In this document: one piece after another, positions 1 through 7,865 of the stretch
Layout of the letters: every line of letters starts with the position of its first letter
Position numbering within the stretch: position 1 is the stretch's first letter
From: Bacteroidetes bacterium UBA2322
GTDB lineage: Bacteria; Bacteroidota; Bacteroidia; Chitinophagales; UBA2359
Direction: 5' to 3'
Length of the DNA: 25,187 bases
Assembly: GCA_002345145.1 (NCBI GenBank)
Contig: DDVC01000097.1
Location: 1 to 25,187, forward strand
The notes under the pieces: generated by a model
Seen by the model: only the letters and a program-made list of their open reading frames with translations
The model's database searches: none
Told to the model about the DNA's origin: nothing
Translations under genes and position numbers: made by a program

Positions 1-247
1 ATGGGGGTGCGGAAAGTGGGGTTTAACGTAGCTGAAGCTGCCCGCAGGTAAACCTAAAAACAAGAGCATATAGGGCTGTTTTACCACAAAACAGCCTCTA
101 CATACCCACACTATCTGCCCACTGCACAGGCTGCCCAACAATTGAGCCACTTTTTTTGCCCAAATACAACGCAGCTTACTAACTTTGCGTCTTGATTTAG
201 CCATGAAAATAACTTAATGGGTAACAATAAAAAAATATATTAACATA
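1..247. other. Left-edge non-coding leader
   Basis: I see no complete gene here. A 9-bp inverted repeat lies at 74-96 (ggctgtttt / aaaacagcc, 5-base loop). On the minus strand a short open frame runs from an ATG at 69 off the left edge; it could be the start of a divergent gene, but 23 codons are too few to judge. The right half carries the promoter-like motif listed separately for the lipoprotein at 248. Confidence 0.4.
155..187 (+). promoter_or_regulatory. Bacteroidota-type promoter for the beta-helix lipoprotein
   Basis: TTTG at 155-158 is followed after 21 bases by TAACTTTG at 180-187. This matches the TTTG / TAnnTTTG (-33/-7) pattern of primary-sigma promoters in Bacteroidota. Transcription would start near 194, giving a leader of about 50 bases before the GTG at 248. 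Confidence 0.6.
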
Positions 248-1726
248 GTGATAAGCCGCACAACCGTATTGCCGCGCTTTTATTTATTGGTTTTTTCCTT
301 ACTTGCACTGCTCCTCAGTTTTTGCAGAGAAGACTATTTTAGCGCCGACCCCACCCACAAACTTGCTTTTTCTACTGATACCCTCAGTTTTGATACCGTC
401 TTTACCGCTGTAGGTTCTACTACAAACGGTTTCCTCATATTTAACAAACAAAAGCAAAAACTCAATGTCTCCTCCATAAGATTAGGCGGAGGCAGCAGTT
501 CACCTTTTCGCATGAATGTAGATGGCATTTCGGGCAAAGAAATTAATGACCTTGAAATTTGGGCAAATGACAGCCTTTACATTTTTGTGGAGGTTACCAT
601 TGACCCCAACGATTTGCTTACCCCTTTTATAGTGGAAGACTCCATTATGTTTGAAACCAACGGCAATCTGCAAAAGGTTATGCTGCGGGCATGGGGGCAA
701 AATGCCCATTTTTTTGGTCCGGGCACACCCAATGGCTTCAGGGTGGGCGTTACCGCCGATACTACTTGGACTAATGATAAACCCTATGTTATTTATGGCA
801 GAATAGAGGTGGACTCGCTGCGCCGGCTTACCATACAACCCGGCTGCCGCATACACCTGCACAACGGCGCACTTTTACTGGTAAACGGAAGCCTGCACGT
901 TAATGGCGGCACCGATACTACCCAGCAGGTAACTTTTACCGGCACCCGATTGGAACGCTACTACGACGGCGTACCCGGACAATGGGGAGGCATTTATTTC
1001 CTAAGCGCCAGCTACGACAATGTTATTACCGGAGCGGTTATTAAAAACGCTTTTTTTGGCGTTAGAGTAGATTCGGTATCGGTAAACGGTAAACCCAACC
1101 TCATCATTGGAAACAGCATCATCAGAGATATTTACGATTCGGGCATTATTGGGCTATCTACGGGCATTGTGGGGTATAATACCTTAATTTACAACTGCGG
1201 AAGGCATAATGTGCAGTTAGAATACGGCGGGCAATACACCTTTGTGCATTGCACTTTTGCCAATTTTAGCAATGTGTTTATTAACCACCGAACCCCCATT
1301 TTGCGCATTGGCAACTATTTTCCTATAAATAACAACATCAGCATTTTCCCCTATACCATCAGCAATTTTACCAATTGTATTGTGTATGGCAGCGAAAAGG
1401 AAGAAATAAAATTAGACGACGGTTTAACCGGAGGTGATGCCAACTTTGTTACCAACCTATCCCGATGTTTAGTTAAAACCGAGCGTACTGCCACCGACCC
1501 AATTTTTACCGACTGTATCCTGAACCCCGCCCTTAATGACACGCTGTTTGTAAATGCTTTTAAGCGCGATTTTAGGCTAAACAACGAGTCGCTCTGTATT
1601 AACGCCGGTTTGTCCGATTTTCAACTCGACTTGGGCTTTACCACCATTTCTCTACAAACCGACCTGCTCGGAAATTCTCGAAACGACGGCGCATGGGATA
1701 TAGGGTGTTATGAGTTTCAGCCGTAA
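248..1726 (+). CDS. Right-handed beta-helix surface lipoprotein, choice-of-anchor Q type
   Basis: This is a predicted exported lipoprotein of 492 residues starting at GTG; no in-frame ATG occurs before about residue 89, and the signal peptide begins right after the GTG, so this start is favoured. A hydrophobic stretch (about residues 9-25) ends in LLSFC, a plausible lipobox with the lipidated Cys near residue 26. Residues 30-150 look like an Ig-like beta domain. Residues 160-430 show the short-strand, Asn/Gly-rich pattern of a parallel beta-helix (repeated 'G..I.NS.I' turns). The C-terminus ends in NAG...DLLGNSRNDG..DIGCYEF, the signature of choice-of-anchor Q domains. Such proteins are usually surface-located; binding or lyase activity on polysaccharide is possible, but I see no catalytic motif. 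It is monocistronic, with its own promoter at 155-187. Confidence 0.8.
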   Translation: MISRTTVLPRFYLLVFSLLALLLSFCREDYFSADPTHKLAFSTDTLSFDTVFTAVGSTTNGFLIFNKQKQKLNVSSIRLGGGSSSPFRMNVDGISGKEINDLEIWANDSLYIFVEVTIDPNDLLTPFIVEDSIMFETNGNLQKVMLRAWGQNAHFFGPGTPNGFRVGVTADTTWTNDKPYVIYGRIEVDSLRRLTIQPGCRIHLHNGALLLVNGSLHVNGGTDTTQQVTFTGTRLERYYDGVPGQWGGIYFLSASYDNVITGAVIKNAFFGVRVDSVSVNGKPNLIIGNSIIRDIYDSGIIGLSTGIVGYNTLIYNCGRHNVQLEYGGQYTFVHCTFANFSNVFINHRTPILRIGNYFPINNNISIFPYTISNFTNCIVYGSEKEEIKLDDGLTGGDANFVTNLSRCLVKTERTATDPIFTDCILNPALNDTLFVNAFKRDFRLNNESLCINAGLSDFQLDLGFTTISLQTDLLGNSRNDGAWDIGCYEFQP

Positions 1727-1753
1727 CAGCCCCAAAATAGTTTAACTCCTTAT

Positions 1754-2389
1754 TCAGAACGCCCTGTTTACCCCATGTTGGTTAGCTGCAACGGCAGCAA
1801 TCAGGTTGGTAAGTTGGGTAATTTTGGCGTTGTTTAGGCGTGGGTTTCCTATCGGAATATAATAAGCGGCGCTTTCCCAGTCATCTGCCAGTTGGTAATC
1901 CGATTTTTTGTTGATGCGCAGGTTATAATGTGTATTAAGATAAGCAACAAAATCGGGGTGTTGCAAGGCAGCATTGCTGTACATTTGGCAAAATTGGTCT
2001 TGCACATAAAAAAGTTGCACATCAGCATCGCAGGTAATGAGCTTACCCCATTTGCTCACTGTTATGTCTTGCAAAAATTGGGTATAATGGTATTTTTGTA
2101 TCCAGTAGTTATTTTGCAGCCAAAAATCGCGCTTTTGGTTAAAATGAAAAGCCGATATATAATCTAAGCCCAAATTACCGGTGCGGTTATACCAGTAACG
2201 CTCCTCCTCTTTTATTTCTACCACAAGGCAAGCCCCGTTTTTGAGCAGGCATTTAAGGTCGTGAAAACCGGTATTATCGGGTCTAAAATTAACCAATTCC
2301 GCTTCAAACCAAGGGTTGGTTTCCACAAAATGCTTAAAAATTTGCACTTCGCGCGAAGAGTAAATGCCAAAATTGTCTTTATAAACCAT
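1754..2389 (-). CDS. Putative PD-(D/E)XK nuclease-like protein next to mod
   Basis: This 211-residue protein lies downstream of, and in the same orientation as, the type III methyltransferase (149-base gap). I do not recognise a named family. Residues 41-60 contain D44 in a strand (FHDLK), a hydrophobic strand, and E58-I-K60 (VVEIK). That is a D-x13-ExK arrangement typical of PD-(D/E)XK nucleases, and E14 in the preceding helix could complete the site. The following segment, NRTGNLGLDYISAF (68-81), resembles what follows the active site in phage-type nucleases of that fold. It has no signal peptide or helicase motifs. By position it takes the place of the roughly 900-residue Res subunit, so it could be a compact cleavage partner of Mod. 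That role is inferred from position and motif only; a DNA-binding accessory protein is an alternative. Confidence 0.55.
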   Translation of the reverse strand: MVYKDNFGIYSSREVQIFKHFVETNPWFEAELVNFRPDNTGFHDLKCLLKNGACLVVEIKEEERYWYNRTGNLGLDYISAFHFNQKRDFWLQNNYWIQKYHYTQFLQDITVSKWGKLITCDADVQLFYVQDQFCQMYSNAALQHPDFVAYLNTHYNLRINKKSDYQLADDWESAAYYIPIGNPRLNNAKITQLTNLIAAVAANQHGVNRAF

Positions 2390-2537
2390 GTTATGAATTA
2401 TGCGTTATGAATGGGTTTAGTACTCACTACTGAATACCCACTATCTACTACTATCTACCAGCCCAATTTTGTTTCACGCAAAGGCGCAAATTGGTTGTTA
2501 TTTCTTTGTACCAACAACTATCTACCATATACCAAAA
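2390..2537. repeat. Spacer with short direct repeats and a hairpin between mod and its partner
   Basis: The 11-mer actatctacca occurs at 2450-2460 and again at 2517-2527, with a partial copy just before the first. Between them lies a 7-bp stem (ccaattt 2463-2469 / aaattgg 2488-2494) enclosing a cgcaaaggcgcaaa stretch of a kind common between Bacteroidota genes. No gene is seen. Confidence 0.5.
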
Positions 2538-4463
2538 CTACCCACTACCTTGGTAAAACTGCCGGTTGAGTTGTTTAGTTAGTTCGTCAATACCAAAATC
2601 GGTGTCATCAATTTCTGAAAACGGGAGGTAGAGCATGTTTTTATCTAAGAGGCTAAGCAGGATTTTGCGTTTTTCGGCAAGGGAGAGGTTATTAAAGTGG
2701 GGTGTAGCCTGTGCAAGCAGTTGCGGGGTAGTTTTGTAGGTTAGGTTAATAGCGTGGGGCAAATGATTTAGGTAAATAAGTTCCAGTTCGGCATCGGTAT
2801 TAGCGGCGCTTATAAGGTTCAAGAGTTGCTCATTGGTGGGCAGCAGTTCCATATACACAAACTCCCCTCCACCCTGCCAGTTCACTTCTTTTGAAATACC
2901 TGCTTCATCGCCCGCCAGTACTTTTTTCATGCGTTCAAGGGTAATGTTTTCTATATAATCCATTTGCTCAATGCCTATATACCGGCGGTTTAGCTTGTGC
3001 GCTACGGCGGCAGTAGTGCCGCTGCCTAAGTGGTAATCCAGCACCAAATCGCCTTCTTTGGTACAGCCTTCAATAATAATTTTAAGCAATGTTTCATTTT
3101 TAGGATAAGCAAACACCTTAGTACCAAAAAGTGCGGTTATTTCATCGGTACCATTTTTGTTTTTAGTATTTTTAGCCAACTGTTCAAAGTTGATATTGAT
3201 GGTATCGGAACTAAAAAAAGTTTTGTCAAAATCTTCGCCTTTTTGTTCTGTTTCTTCCGATTTAAACACCCGTAGCATAGGTTGGTTAAGGTTTAGGAAA
3301 TCATAATCGCCCGGAAAAACAATTTTATGTTGTGCATAATACTTATGAAAAGTATCTTTGGTAACAGCCCACGAGCGGTTAGGATTTACCGGGTATTCCT
3401 TGCCATTTTTAGGGTTTACCATAGTAAAATCAGCGTTGGGTCGCTCATAAATGGTGCGTTGGGTGGTAATAGGGTTTAAGCGCCACTCATCATCAGGAAA
3501 ATCAGCGCTTTGGTAGTACTTGCGCTCTATGGAGCGCTTAAAAAGGGCAGTTTGCGGAGTAGCATTTTTAGTATAAACCAATATCCAGTCATAATCTTGC
3601 GAAAACCGAAAAGGCACGTCCGATTTACCGGTTCGGGTTTTTCGGGGAATAGTGCCTACAAAAAAATCCCGACCAAAAATTTCGTCCATCAGCACTTTAA
3701 GGTAGTGCATTTCTTCGTCGCCTATATGCACAAAAATTATCCCATCGGGGCGCAGGAGTTGGCGGGCTACTGCTAATCGGTTTTTCATAAAAGTTAGCCA
3801 CGATGCGTGGTTAAAACTATCGTTGTAGCCAAACCCATCAGTGCCGGTATTATAGGGTGGGTCTATATAAATAAGTTTTACCTTATTTGCAAAAGCGGGT
3901 AGCATACTGTGTAAAACGGGCAGGTTATTGCCTTTTATGATAAAATTGTCGGTTTGTGGGTTTATGTACGTGGCGCTATGCACGGCGTGAGGTGCATAGC
4001 GAAAAAATCGGGTAAACACTTTAGGCGAGGTAAGTTGGTCTATTTCCTCTGGGGCAAGCAGCTCGTTCCAAAAAATCTCTTTTCGTTTATCGGTTTCTTT
4101 TGTTTGCCCGCCTTCCAGCAGGCAGTCTTTATAAGGCCATGCCAGTACCACCTCTTTGCTTTCGGCAATAAACGCTCCATTGGCAGTAAGCCCAATGCGG
4201 TTTTTGAAGGCGGTAAAAGTATCGGGTAAAAAAGCTTTATTGTTTACAAATTGTTGAAATTTCACTTTATCAAACACCCACACGCCTTCCACTTCTACAA
4301 AAAAATGCTTTTTTGCGGCATCATTTGTTAGCAGCAACTTAATCAATTGGGGGTCTGCTTGCAGAGCCAGCTCGGCAATTTTGCTTTTAATCAGTATCCC
4401 GTTATCGGTAAATTGCGGGTTTTGGGCAAGTAGTTGGGTAAGTTGGTGCAGCAGGTTGGTCAT
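2538..4463 (-). CDS. mod: Type III restriction-modification DNA methyltransferase (Mod)
   Basis: This is a site-specific DNA amino-methyltransferase of 641 residues, about the usual length for type III Mod subunits. It would transfer a methyl group from S-adenosylmethionine, typically to adenine N6, and carry target recognition for the system. Motif IV, DPPYNTG, is at residues 201-207 (catalytic DPPY 201-204). Motif I, LDYHLGSGTT, is at 475-484 (SAM binding), followed by RRYIGIEQ (493-500). This IV-before-I order is the beta class. The N-terminal 150 residues, including WPYKDCLLEGGQTKE (109-123), match the conserved Mod N-terminus. The stretch 270-450 between the catalytic motifs is the likely target recognition region. 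The start is ATG. A lone CAAAAGTA at 4530-4537 (minus-strand TACTTTTG) could be a -7 box, but no matching -33 is seen. No Res subunit follows. Confidence 0.9.
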   Translation of the reverse strand: MTNLLHQLTQLLAQNPQFTDNGILIKSKIAELALQADPQLIKLLLTNDAAKKHFFVEVEGVWVFDKVKFQQFVNNKAFLPDTFTAFKNRIGLTANGAFIAESKEVVLAWPYKDCLLEGGQTKETDKRKEIFWNELLAPEEIDQLTSPKVFTRFFRYAPHAVHSATYINPQTDNFIIKGNNLPVLHSMLPAFANKVKLIYIDPPYNTGTDGFGYNDSFNHASWLTFMKNRLAVARQLLRPDGIIFVHIGDEEMHYLKVLMDEIFGRDFFVGTIPRKTRTGKSDVPFRFSQDYDWILVYTKNATPQTALFKRSIERKYYQSADFPDDEWRLNPITTQRTIYERPNADFTMVNPKNGKEYPVNPNRSWAVTKDTFHKYYAQHKIVFPGDYDFLNLNQPMLRVFKSEETEQKGEDFDKTFFSSDTININFEQLAKNTKNKNGTDEITALFGTKVFAYPKNETLLKIIIEGCTKEGDLVLDYHLGSGTTAAVAHKLNRRYIGIEQMDYIENITLERMKKVLAGDEAGISKEVNWQGGGEFVYMELLPTNEQLLNLISAANTDAELELIYLNHLPHAINLTYKTTPQLLAQATPHFNNLSLAEKRKILLSLLDKNMLYLPFSEIDDTDFGIDELTKQLNRQFYQGSG

Positions 4464-4743
4464 AGCCGTAAAAATAAAAAGTAGTGTTAAATTCTGAAAA
4501 AATTAATAGCAGAAGGGGGTAAATTGATGCAAAAGTATAGCAATAAAAATTTAGCCCGATGTTTTAACTCCGAAAAATCTTTGTCGGTGTAAGGGGTAGG
4601 GTGTATTAAAGGCATATTTTGCTTTTTAGTTTGGTGGGTAAAAAGGTATTCTTCGCCAAATCTGCCATAAATGCCCAAACAATGGGTGGTGTTGGCATTA
4701 AATAACCCAATATGCCTTATATTTAAGCCCTAAAATCAGTTTT

Positions 4744-5328
4744 ATGTTGCAAGAACCCAACATTATCAATCAAATTATAGCCCGCCGGCGCACGGTAAAA
4801 CCCGAAAATTATAGCTCCCAACCGGTGGCAAAAGAGGTGATAGTACGGCTTTTGGAAAGTGCCCGCTGGGCACCCACACATGGCATGAATGAGCCATGGC
4901 ATTTTGTGGTGTTTACAGGCGATGCCCGCCAACAATTAGCCGATTTTTTAGACAAGTGGTATGTAGCAAACACTTTGCCCGATAAGTTTAACAACCACAA
5001 ATACCGGCTGCTTAAAACAAGACCCATCATGGCATCTTGTGTAATAGCTATTTGCATGAAAAGAAAACCCGATACTAAAATACCCGAAATAGAAGACATA
5101 GCCGCGGTAGCCTGTGCTGTGCAAAACATACACCTCTCTGCCACCGCTTACGGTTTGGTGGGCTACTGGAGTACTCCGGCTGTAACCTATACAGATGAAG
5201 TTAAAATTTTTTTGGGTTTAGCCGAAAACGACCGCTGCCTTGGCTTTTTTTACATAGGCTATCCGGTGCAGGAGGTAAAAAAGGGCAATCGCACCCCTAT
5301 TGAGGAAAAGGTGGTTTGGGTAGTATAA
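4744..5328 (+). CDS. Nitroreductase family protein (FMN-dependent)
   Basis: This 194-residue protein belongs to the nitroreductase superfamily, cytosolic flavoenzymes that reduce nitro compounds, quinones or other acceptors with NAD(P)H. Family signs are the N-terminal IIARRRTVK (residues 11-19; the arginines contact FMN phosphate), APTHGMNEPWHFVVF (43-57), the central AVACAVQNIHL...GLVGYWSTPA segment, and the C-terminal GFFYIGYP. The short length and the THGMNEPW loop suggest the YdjA-like minimal subgroup. It is predicted to be a homodimer with no signal peptide. It stands alone between oppositely oriented genes and is followed by three stem-loops ending in a terminator at 5514-5534. The physiological substrate cannot be read from sequence. 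Confidence 0.85.
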   Translation: MLQEPNIINQIIARRRTVKPENYSSQPVAKEVIVRLLESARWAPTHGMNEPWHFVVFTGDARQQLADFLDKWYVANTLPDKFNNHKYRLLKTRPIMASCVIAICMKRKPDTKIPEIEDIAAVACAVQNIHLSATAYGLVGYWSTPAVTYTDEVKIFLGLAENDRCLGFFYIGYPVQEVKKGNRTPIEEKVVWVV

Positions 5329-5451
5329 AATGGGGCAAATAACATTATTTCACTTTTTTGCACCACTTTCGTTGTAAATTTGAAAAACCTTTTTTAGCTT
5401 TACGCCGGTTTTTCATGGCTTTAGGTTTTTAGGGTTAAACAATAAGGGTAA

Positions 5452-5480
5452 GGCATAGCGTTTAATTATAACGCTATGCC
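5452..5480. repeat. Perfect 11-bp inverted repeat downstream of the nitroreductase gene
   Basis: GGCATAGCGTT (5452-5462) pairs perfectly with AACGCTATGCC (5470-5480) around a 7-base AT loop. No U-tract follows, so it is not a typical intrinsic terminator. A smaller stem (gctgc 5493-5497 / gcagc 5505-5509) and then a true terminator come immediately after it. Confidence 0.75.
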
Positions 5481-5513
5481 CCCCTAATTTATGCTGCTTT
5501 AAGGGCAGCGCAT

Positions 5514-5534
5514 ACCGCCTTAGGGCGGTTTTTT
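5514..5534 (+). terminator. Rho-independent terminator after the nitroreductase gene
   Basis: The stem accgcc (5514-5519) / ggcggt (5524-5529) has a 4-base loop and runs into six T's (5529-5534). It ends just before the 3' end of the convergent gene at 5541. Confidence 0.8.
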
Positions 5535-5540
5535 GCTTTA

Positions 5541-6569
5541 TTACTTTTCAGATTTTTTCTTGGGCGGTTTTGAACTGTTACTCCCCGGAACCGGCGCTAC
5601 CATTTTACCTTTTGAGGGTTGTTTCCCCTTATCAAACAAGGGAGATGGACGCGGCGGGGCCTCCATGCTTATCCCTTTAAGCACCATTGGGCGGGCTTCC
5701 CATACGCCTGTTTGTGTGTTAAGTTCAAGCCCCTGATAAGTACCATCGGGCACTAAGGCAAACGCAGCGCCCCCTATTTGATTGGCTTTTTCGTCTTCGG
5801 GTGCAAGAAAATCGTACACTATTTTGTTTTCTTCTTTGTTGAATTTTAGCGTAACAGCCGAGCCTTCTTTAAACTCTAAAATAAGGCGGTGTTTAATGGC
5901 TTTTTGTTTGGTTTGCGGGTTAATAACCTCAAAAACGGGTGCGCCAAATTTTGGTTTGTCATTTCTGAAAAAGAGCAAATCGGCAATTTTTTTATCGCTT
6001 CTAAAATTATTGCCATCCCACCCAAAAAGCATGTAGTACTTGGTGTTGTTTTGGGTGTATTCGTGTACATCGTAGTATAAAGAGCCCATCCACTGGTCAT
6101 TTGTAAGCTCTTTGTCTTCAATAGAGGTTAGCTGGCGCGATTTGTCTTCTAACGGAAACAGCACTAATTTATCGGGGTTATTCATTTGAATAGCGCCAAA
6201 ATATCGGTAAGAAATAGTGCGGTAATCATCGGCATTACCTTTTGCCACCATCCACGTAAAAATGCGAAACGCATCGTCGGTAGGTTTTACTATAGAAACC
6301 CATTTGCGCAGCGAGTCGAACGGATAATAGTAAGCGCCGGGCTCTTTGAGCGCTTTTACCAATGCAGGTACAAAAGTGTAACAAGCATTAAACCGGTCTT
6401 GCTCTTTAGGTAACTTGCGCACATTATCAAACAAGGCAATAAGGGAGTCCTCATGTTGGCGCATTACCTCAGCATTATAGGGTGGCGGTGGGTCGCTTTT
6501 ACCACTCGGCTGTGCAAATGCTCCACTAAAAATGCTTAGTCCAAGCAATAAAAAGAGTATTTTTTTCAT
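5541..6569 (-). CDS. Exported protein of unknown function (conserved in Bacteroidota)
   Basis: This is a 342-residue predicted exported protein. The signal peptide is clear (MKKILFLLLGLSIFSGAFA, cleaved about residue 19 before Gln). The body (about 30-300) resembles a Bacteroidota-specific family of hypothetical proteins that I know only as conserved; the recognisable stretch is YFGAIQMNN...LVLFPLEDKS...YYMLFGWDGN. No catalytic motif is visible. The last 50 residues are rich in Pro, Lys and Ser and likely disordered, ending in a basic tail (PPKKKSEK). The start ATG is set by the signal peptide. It runs convergently to the nitroreductase gene. The function is unknown. Confidence 0.75.
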   Translation of the reverse strand: MKKILFLLLGLSIFSGAFAQPSGKSDPPPPYNAEVMRQHEDSLIALFDNVRKLPKEQDRFNACYTFVPALVKALKEPGAYYYPFDSLRKWVSIVKPTDDAFRIFTWMVAKGNADDYRTISYRYFGAIQMNNPDKLVLFPLEDKSRQLTSIEDKELTNDQWMGSLYYDVHEYTQNNTKYYMLFGWDGNNFRSDKKIADLLFFRNDKPKFGAPVFEVINPQTKQKAIKHRLILEFKEGSAVTLKFNKEENKIVYDFLAPEDEKANQIGGAAFALVPDGTYQGLELNTQTGVWEARPMVLKGISMEAPPRPSPLFDKGKQPSKGKMVAPVPGSNSSKPPKKKSEK

Positions 6570-6908
6570 GTTAATCGGGTTGATGAAAGGGTAGTACCAT
6601 TAAAATCGAGCGTTAAACGCAAGTAAGGCTTTGTAAATTGTGTCTTTTATAAATACTACTAAACGGCGCAAAAGTTTAATTAAGCGGGTAGATTGTGCGC
6701 AATGAGTACTACATACCAACACCAACTACTGACTATAATAAATGCAACAGCCCCAAAAGCAAACCTGCTGCCCTTATTATAGACTGGTAAGTAAACTTAC
6801 AGCTATACTAAGAGCAGCAGGTATTGCCTGTATTTACGAGTAGGTAGGGGGCATAACTTAGCACAACTAAACCTGCCCACAAGGCAGTAGTGTAGGTGCT
6901 TTGCGATT
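6570..6908. other. Intergenic stretch with a nested stem-loop
   Basis: No gene is seen in these 339 bases. The centre folds on paper into three nested stems: acctgctgc (6763-6771) / gcagcaggt (6814-6822), tatag (6778-6782) / ctata (6803-6807), and gtaag (6787-6791) / cttac (6796-6800). No U-tract follows on either strand. It may be a structured leader or transcript end, a small RNA, or an intergenic repeat unit. Confidence 0.45.
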
Positions 6909-7400
6909 TTAGTGTCCTGTACTGTGGGGGGCAGTTTCCCGAACATCTAAAAGGCTGCCATTACTGTCTAATTCAATAACAAGGTGGTGGTTGGTAACAC
7001 TTATGGCTTTTTCAGTTGTTCGGTAGTCATTGGATACACTTATGGCTACCTTGCTCTTGTTGGTACGATGGTCATTGGTAATACCTACGCCTATTTTGGC
7101 AATTTCGCGGTGGTCGTGGGTTACGCCTACGCCTATTTTGCTTTGGCGGTGGTCGTGGGTTATGCCAACTCCACGGCGTAGGTCAATTACGAGTATCATT
7201 TTGTTTTCGGAGGTAGAGGCGGCAACCAAGGCTCCTTTTTCTCCTTCGCTCACACTCACCTCTAAGGGTGTGCCATTAAGGTTACAGACGGCGTAGTTTC
7301 CTTCCAAGTCGCATTTTACTTCGTTTTGTGCCTTGATGAAAGTGGTGGCAGCCAGCAAAATAGCTGTGACGCAAAAAATAAGTTTGAAACGGTTGTGCAT
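6909..7400 (-). CDS. Exported protein with five tandem HDHR-type repeats
   Basis: This is a 163-residue predicted exported protein of no family I recognise. A signal peptide (MHNRFKLIFCVTAILLAATTFIKA) is cleaved near residue 24. Two cysteines (C30 and C39) flank a short loop and could form a disulfide. Residues 76-140 are five tandem units of 13-15 residues: GVGITHDHR, GVGVTHDHR, GVGITNDHR, AISVSNDYR and AISVTNHHL, separated by short charged linkers. Each pairs a beta-strand-like half with a His/Asp/Asn turn, which could give a small beta-solenoid or a row of metal-binding turns. The repeats grade from near-identical to diverged, suggesting growth by duplication. It lies between two other exported-protein genes in the same orientation, but the gaps are too long to assume one operon. 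Confidence 0.7.
   Translation of the reverse strand: MHNRFKLIFCVTAILLAATTFIKAQNEVKCDLEGNYAVCNLNGTPLEVSVSEGEKGALVAASTSENKMILVIDLRRGVGITHDHRQSKIGVGVTHDHREIAKIGVGITNDHRTNKSKVAISVSNDYRTTEKAISVTNHHLVIELDSNGSLLDVRETAPHSTGH
6981..7175 (-). repeat. Coding tandem repeat, five units of about 39-45 bases
   Basis: This DNA encodes the five HDHR-type units of the exported protein. Similarity is highest between units 1-3 (ggtggtcgtgggtta on the plus strand, twice). The repetitiveness also produces misleading open frames on the opposite strand. Confidence 0.7.
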
Positions 7401-7621
7401 TTGTGTAAAAAATTTATTTAATGAATTAATGTGATTAACAGCGATTTTCGGTTTTAGGGATAATTTACTATGATTCTATCCAAGCGCGGTATTTTAAGTT
7501 GTTCGGGATTACTAAACTGCCCCGATAAAAGTTGTTGGAACAAAGTAAACAACTACTCTTACTTTTTCCCACAATGCTTTGAGGGTTTTGGCAGCTTGGA
7601 AATTTTGGTCAAGATGTTGGG

Positions 7622-7838
7622 TTATTTGGTCTGGTCTAAAAGGACTATAATCTTTTTCTCTCCCATTTTCTCCCCAATCTGTGGCAGTAGTCGGATAATG
7701 GGCATTGAGTTCGCAGTCATTTTTACTGTTGCCGTCTTGTTGCACAATAGCCTCTGCACCTAACACAAATACAGTGGCTTGCTCCGGATGCACACATACC
7801 ATACCAAGCGCCCGATGGTAGTAACTCATTACACCGTT
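7622..7838 (-). pseudogene. Transposase fragment, frameshifted
   Basis: The minus strand reads NGVMSYYHRALGMVCVHPEQ...QDGNSKNDCELNA down to about 7701. This closely follows a stretch I recognise from a family of DDE transposases, 'YYHQML.A.LVHP...PEPI..QDG..KNDCE.NA'. After one extra base the reading continues in another frame as IIRLLPQIGEKMGEKKIIVLL and stops at 7622. Only an internal piece of some 70 codons remains, with no start, ends or inverted repeats, so it is dead. The open frame is in phase with, and separated by a single TAG from, the exported protein gene upstream (7866-8741); that is probably coincidence of the junction. The exact IS family is not assigned. Confidence 0.6.
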
Positions 7839-7865
7839 TTGACTTGAAGTCAATATCAGTATCAA

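Noticed and set aside
1..69. Minus-strand ATG at 69 opening a frame off the left edge
   Set aside because: Only 23 codons are visible, with no promoter motif. It could be a divergent gene but cannot be supported from this window.
4487..4678. Short minus-strand open frame of 63 codons just upstream of mod
   Set aside because: It starts at TTG (ATG only at 4615), has no recognisable features, and lies where the mod leader should be. It may be a coincidence.
6984..7296. Plus-strand open frames over the HDHR repeat gene
   Set aside because: They arise from the tandem repeat read backwards. The minus frame has the signal peptide and regular repeat grammar.
7839..7853. Palindrome ttgacttgaagtcaa as a possible insertion sequence end
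   Set aside because: It lies beside the transposase fragment, but no matching second end was found and 15 bases are too few to assign.
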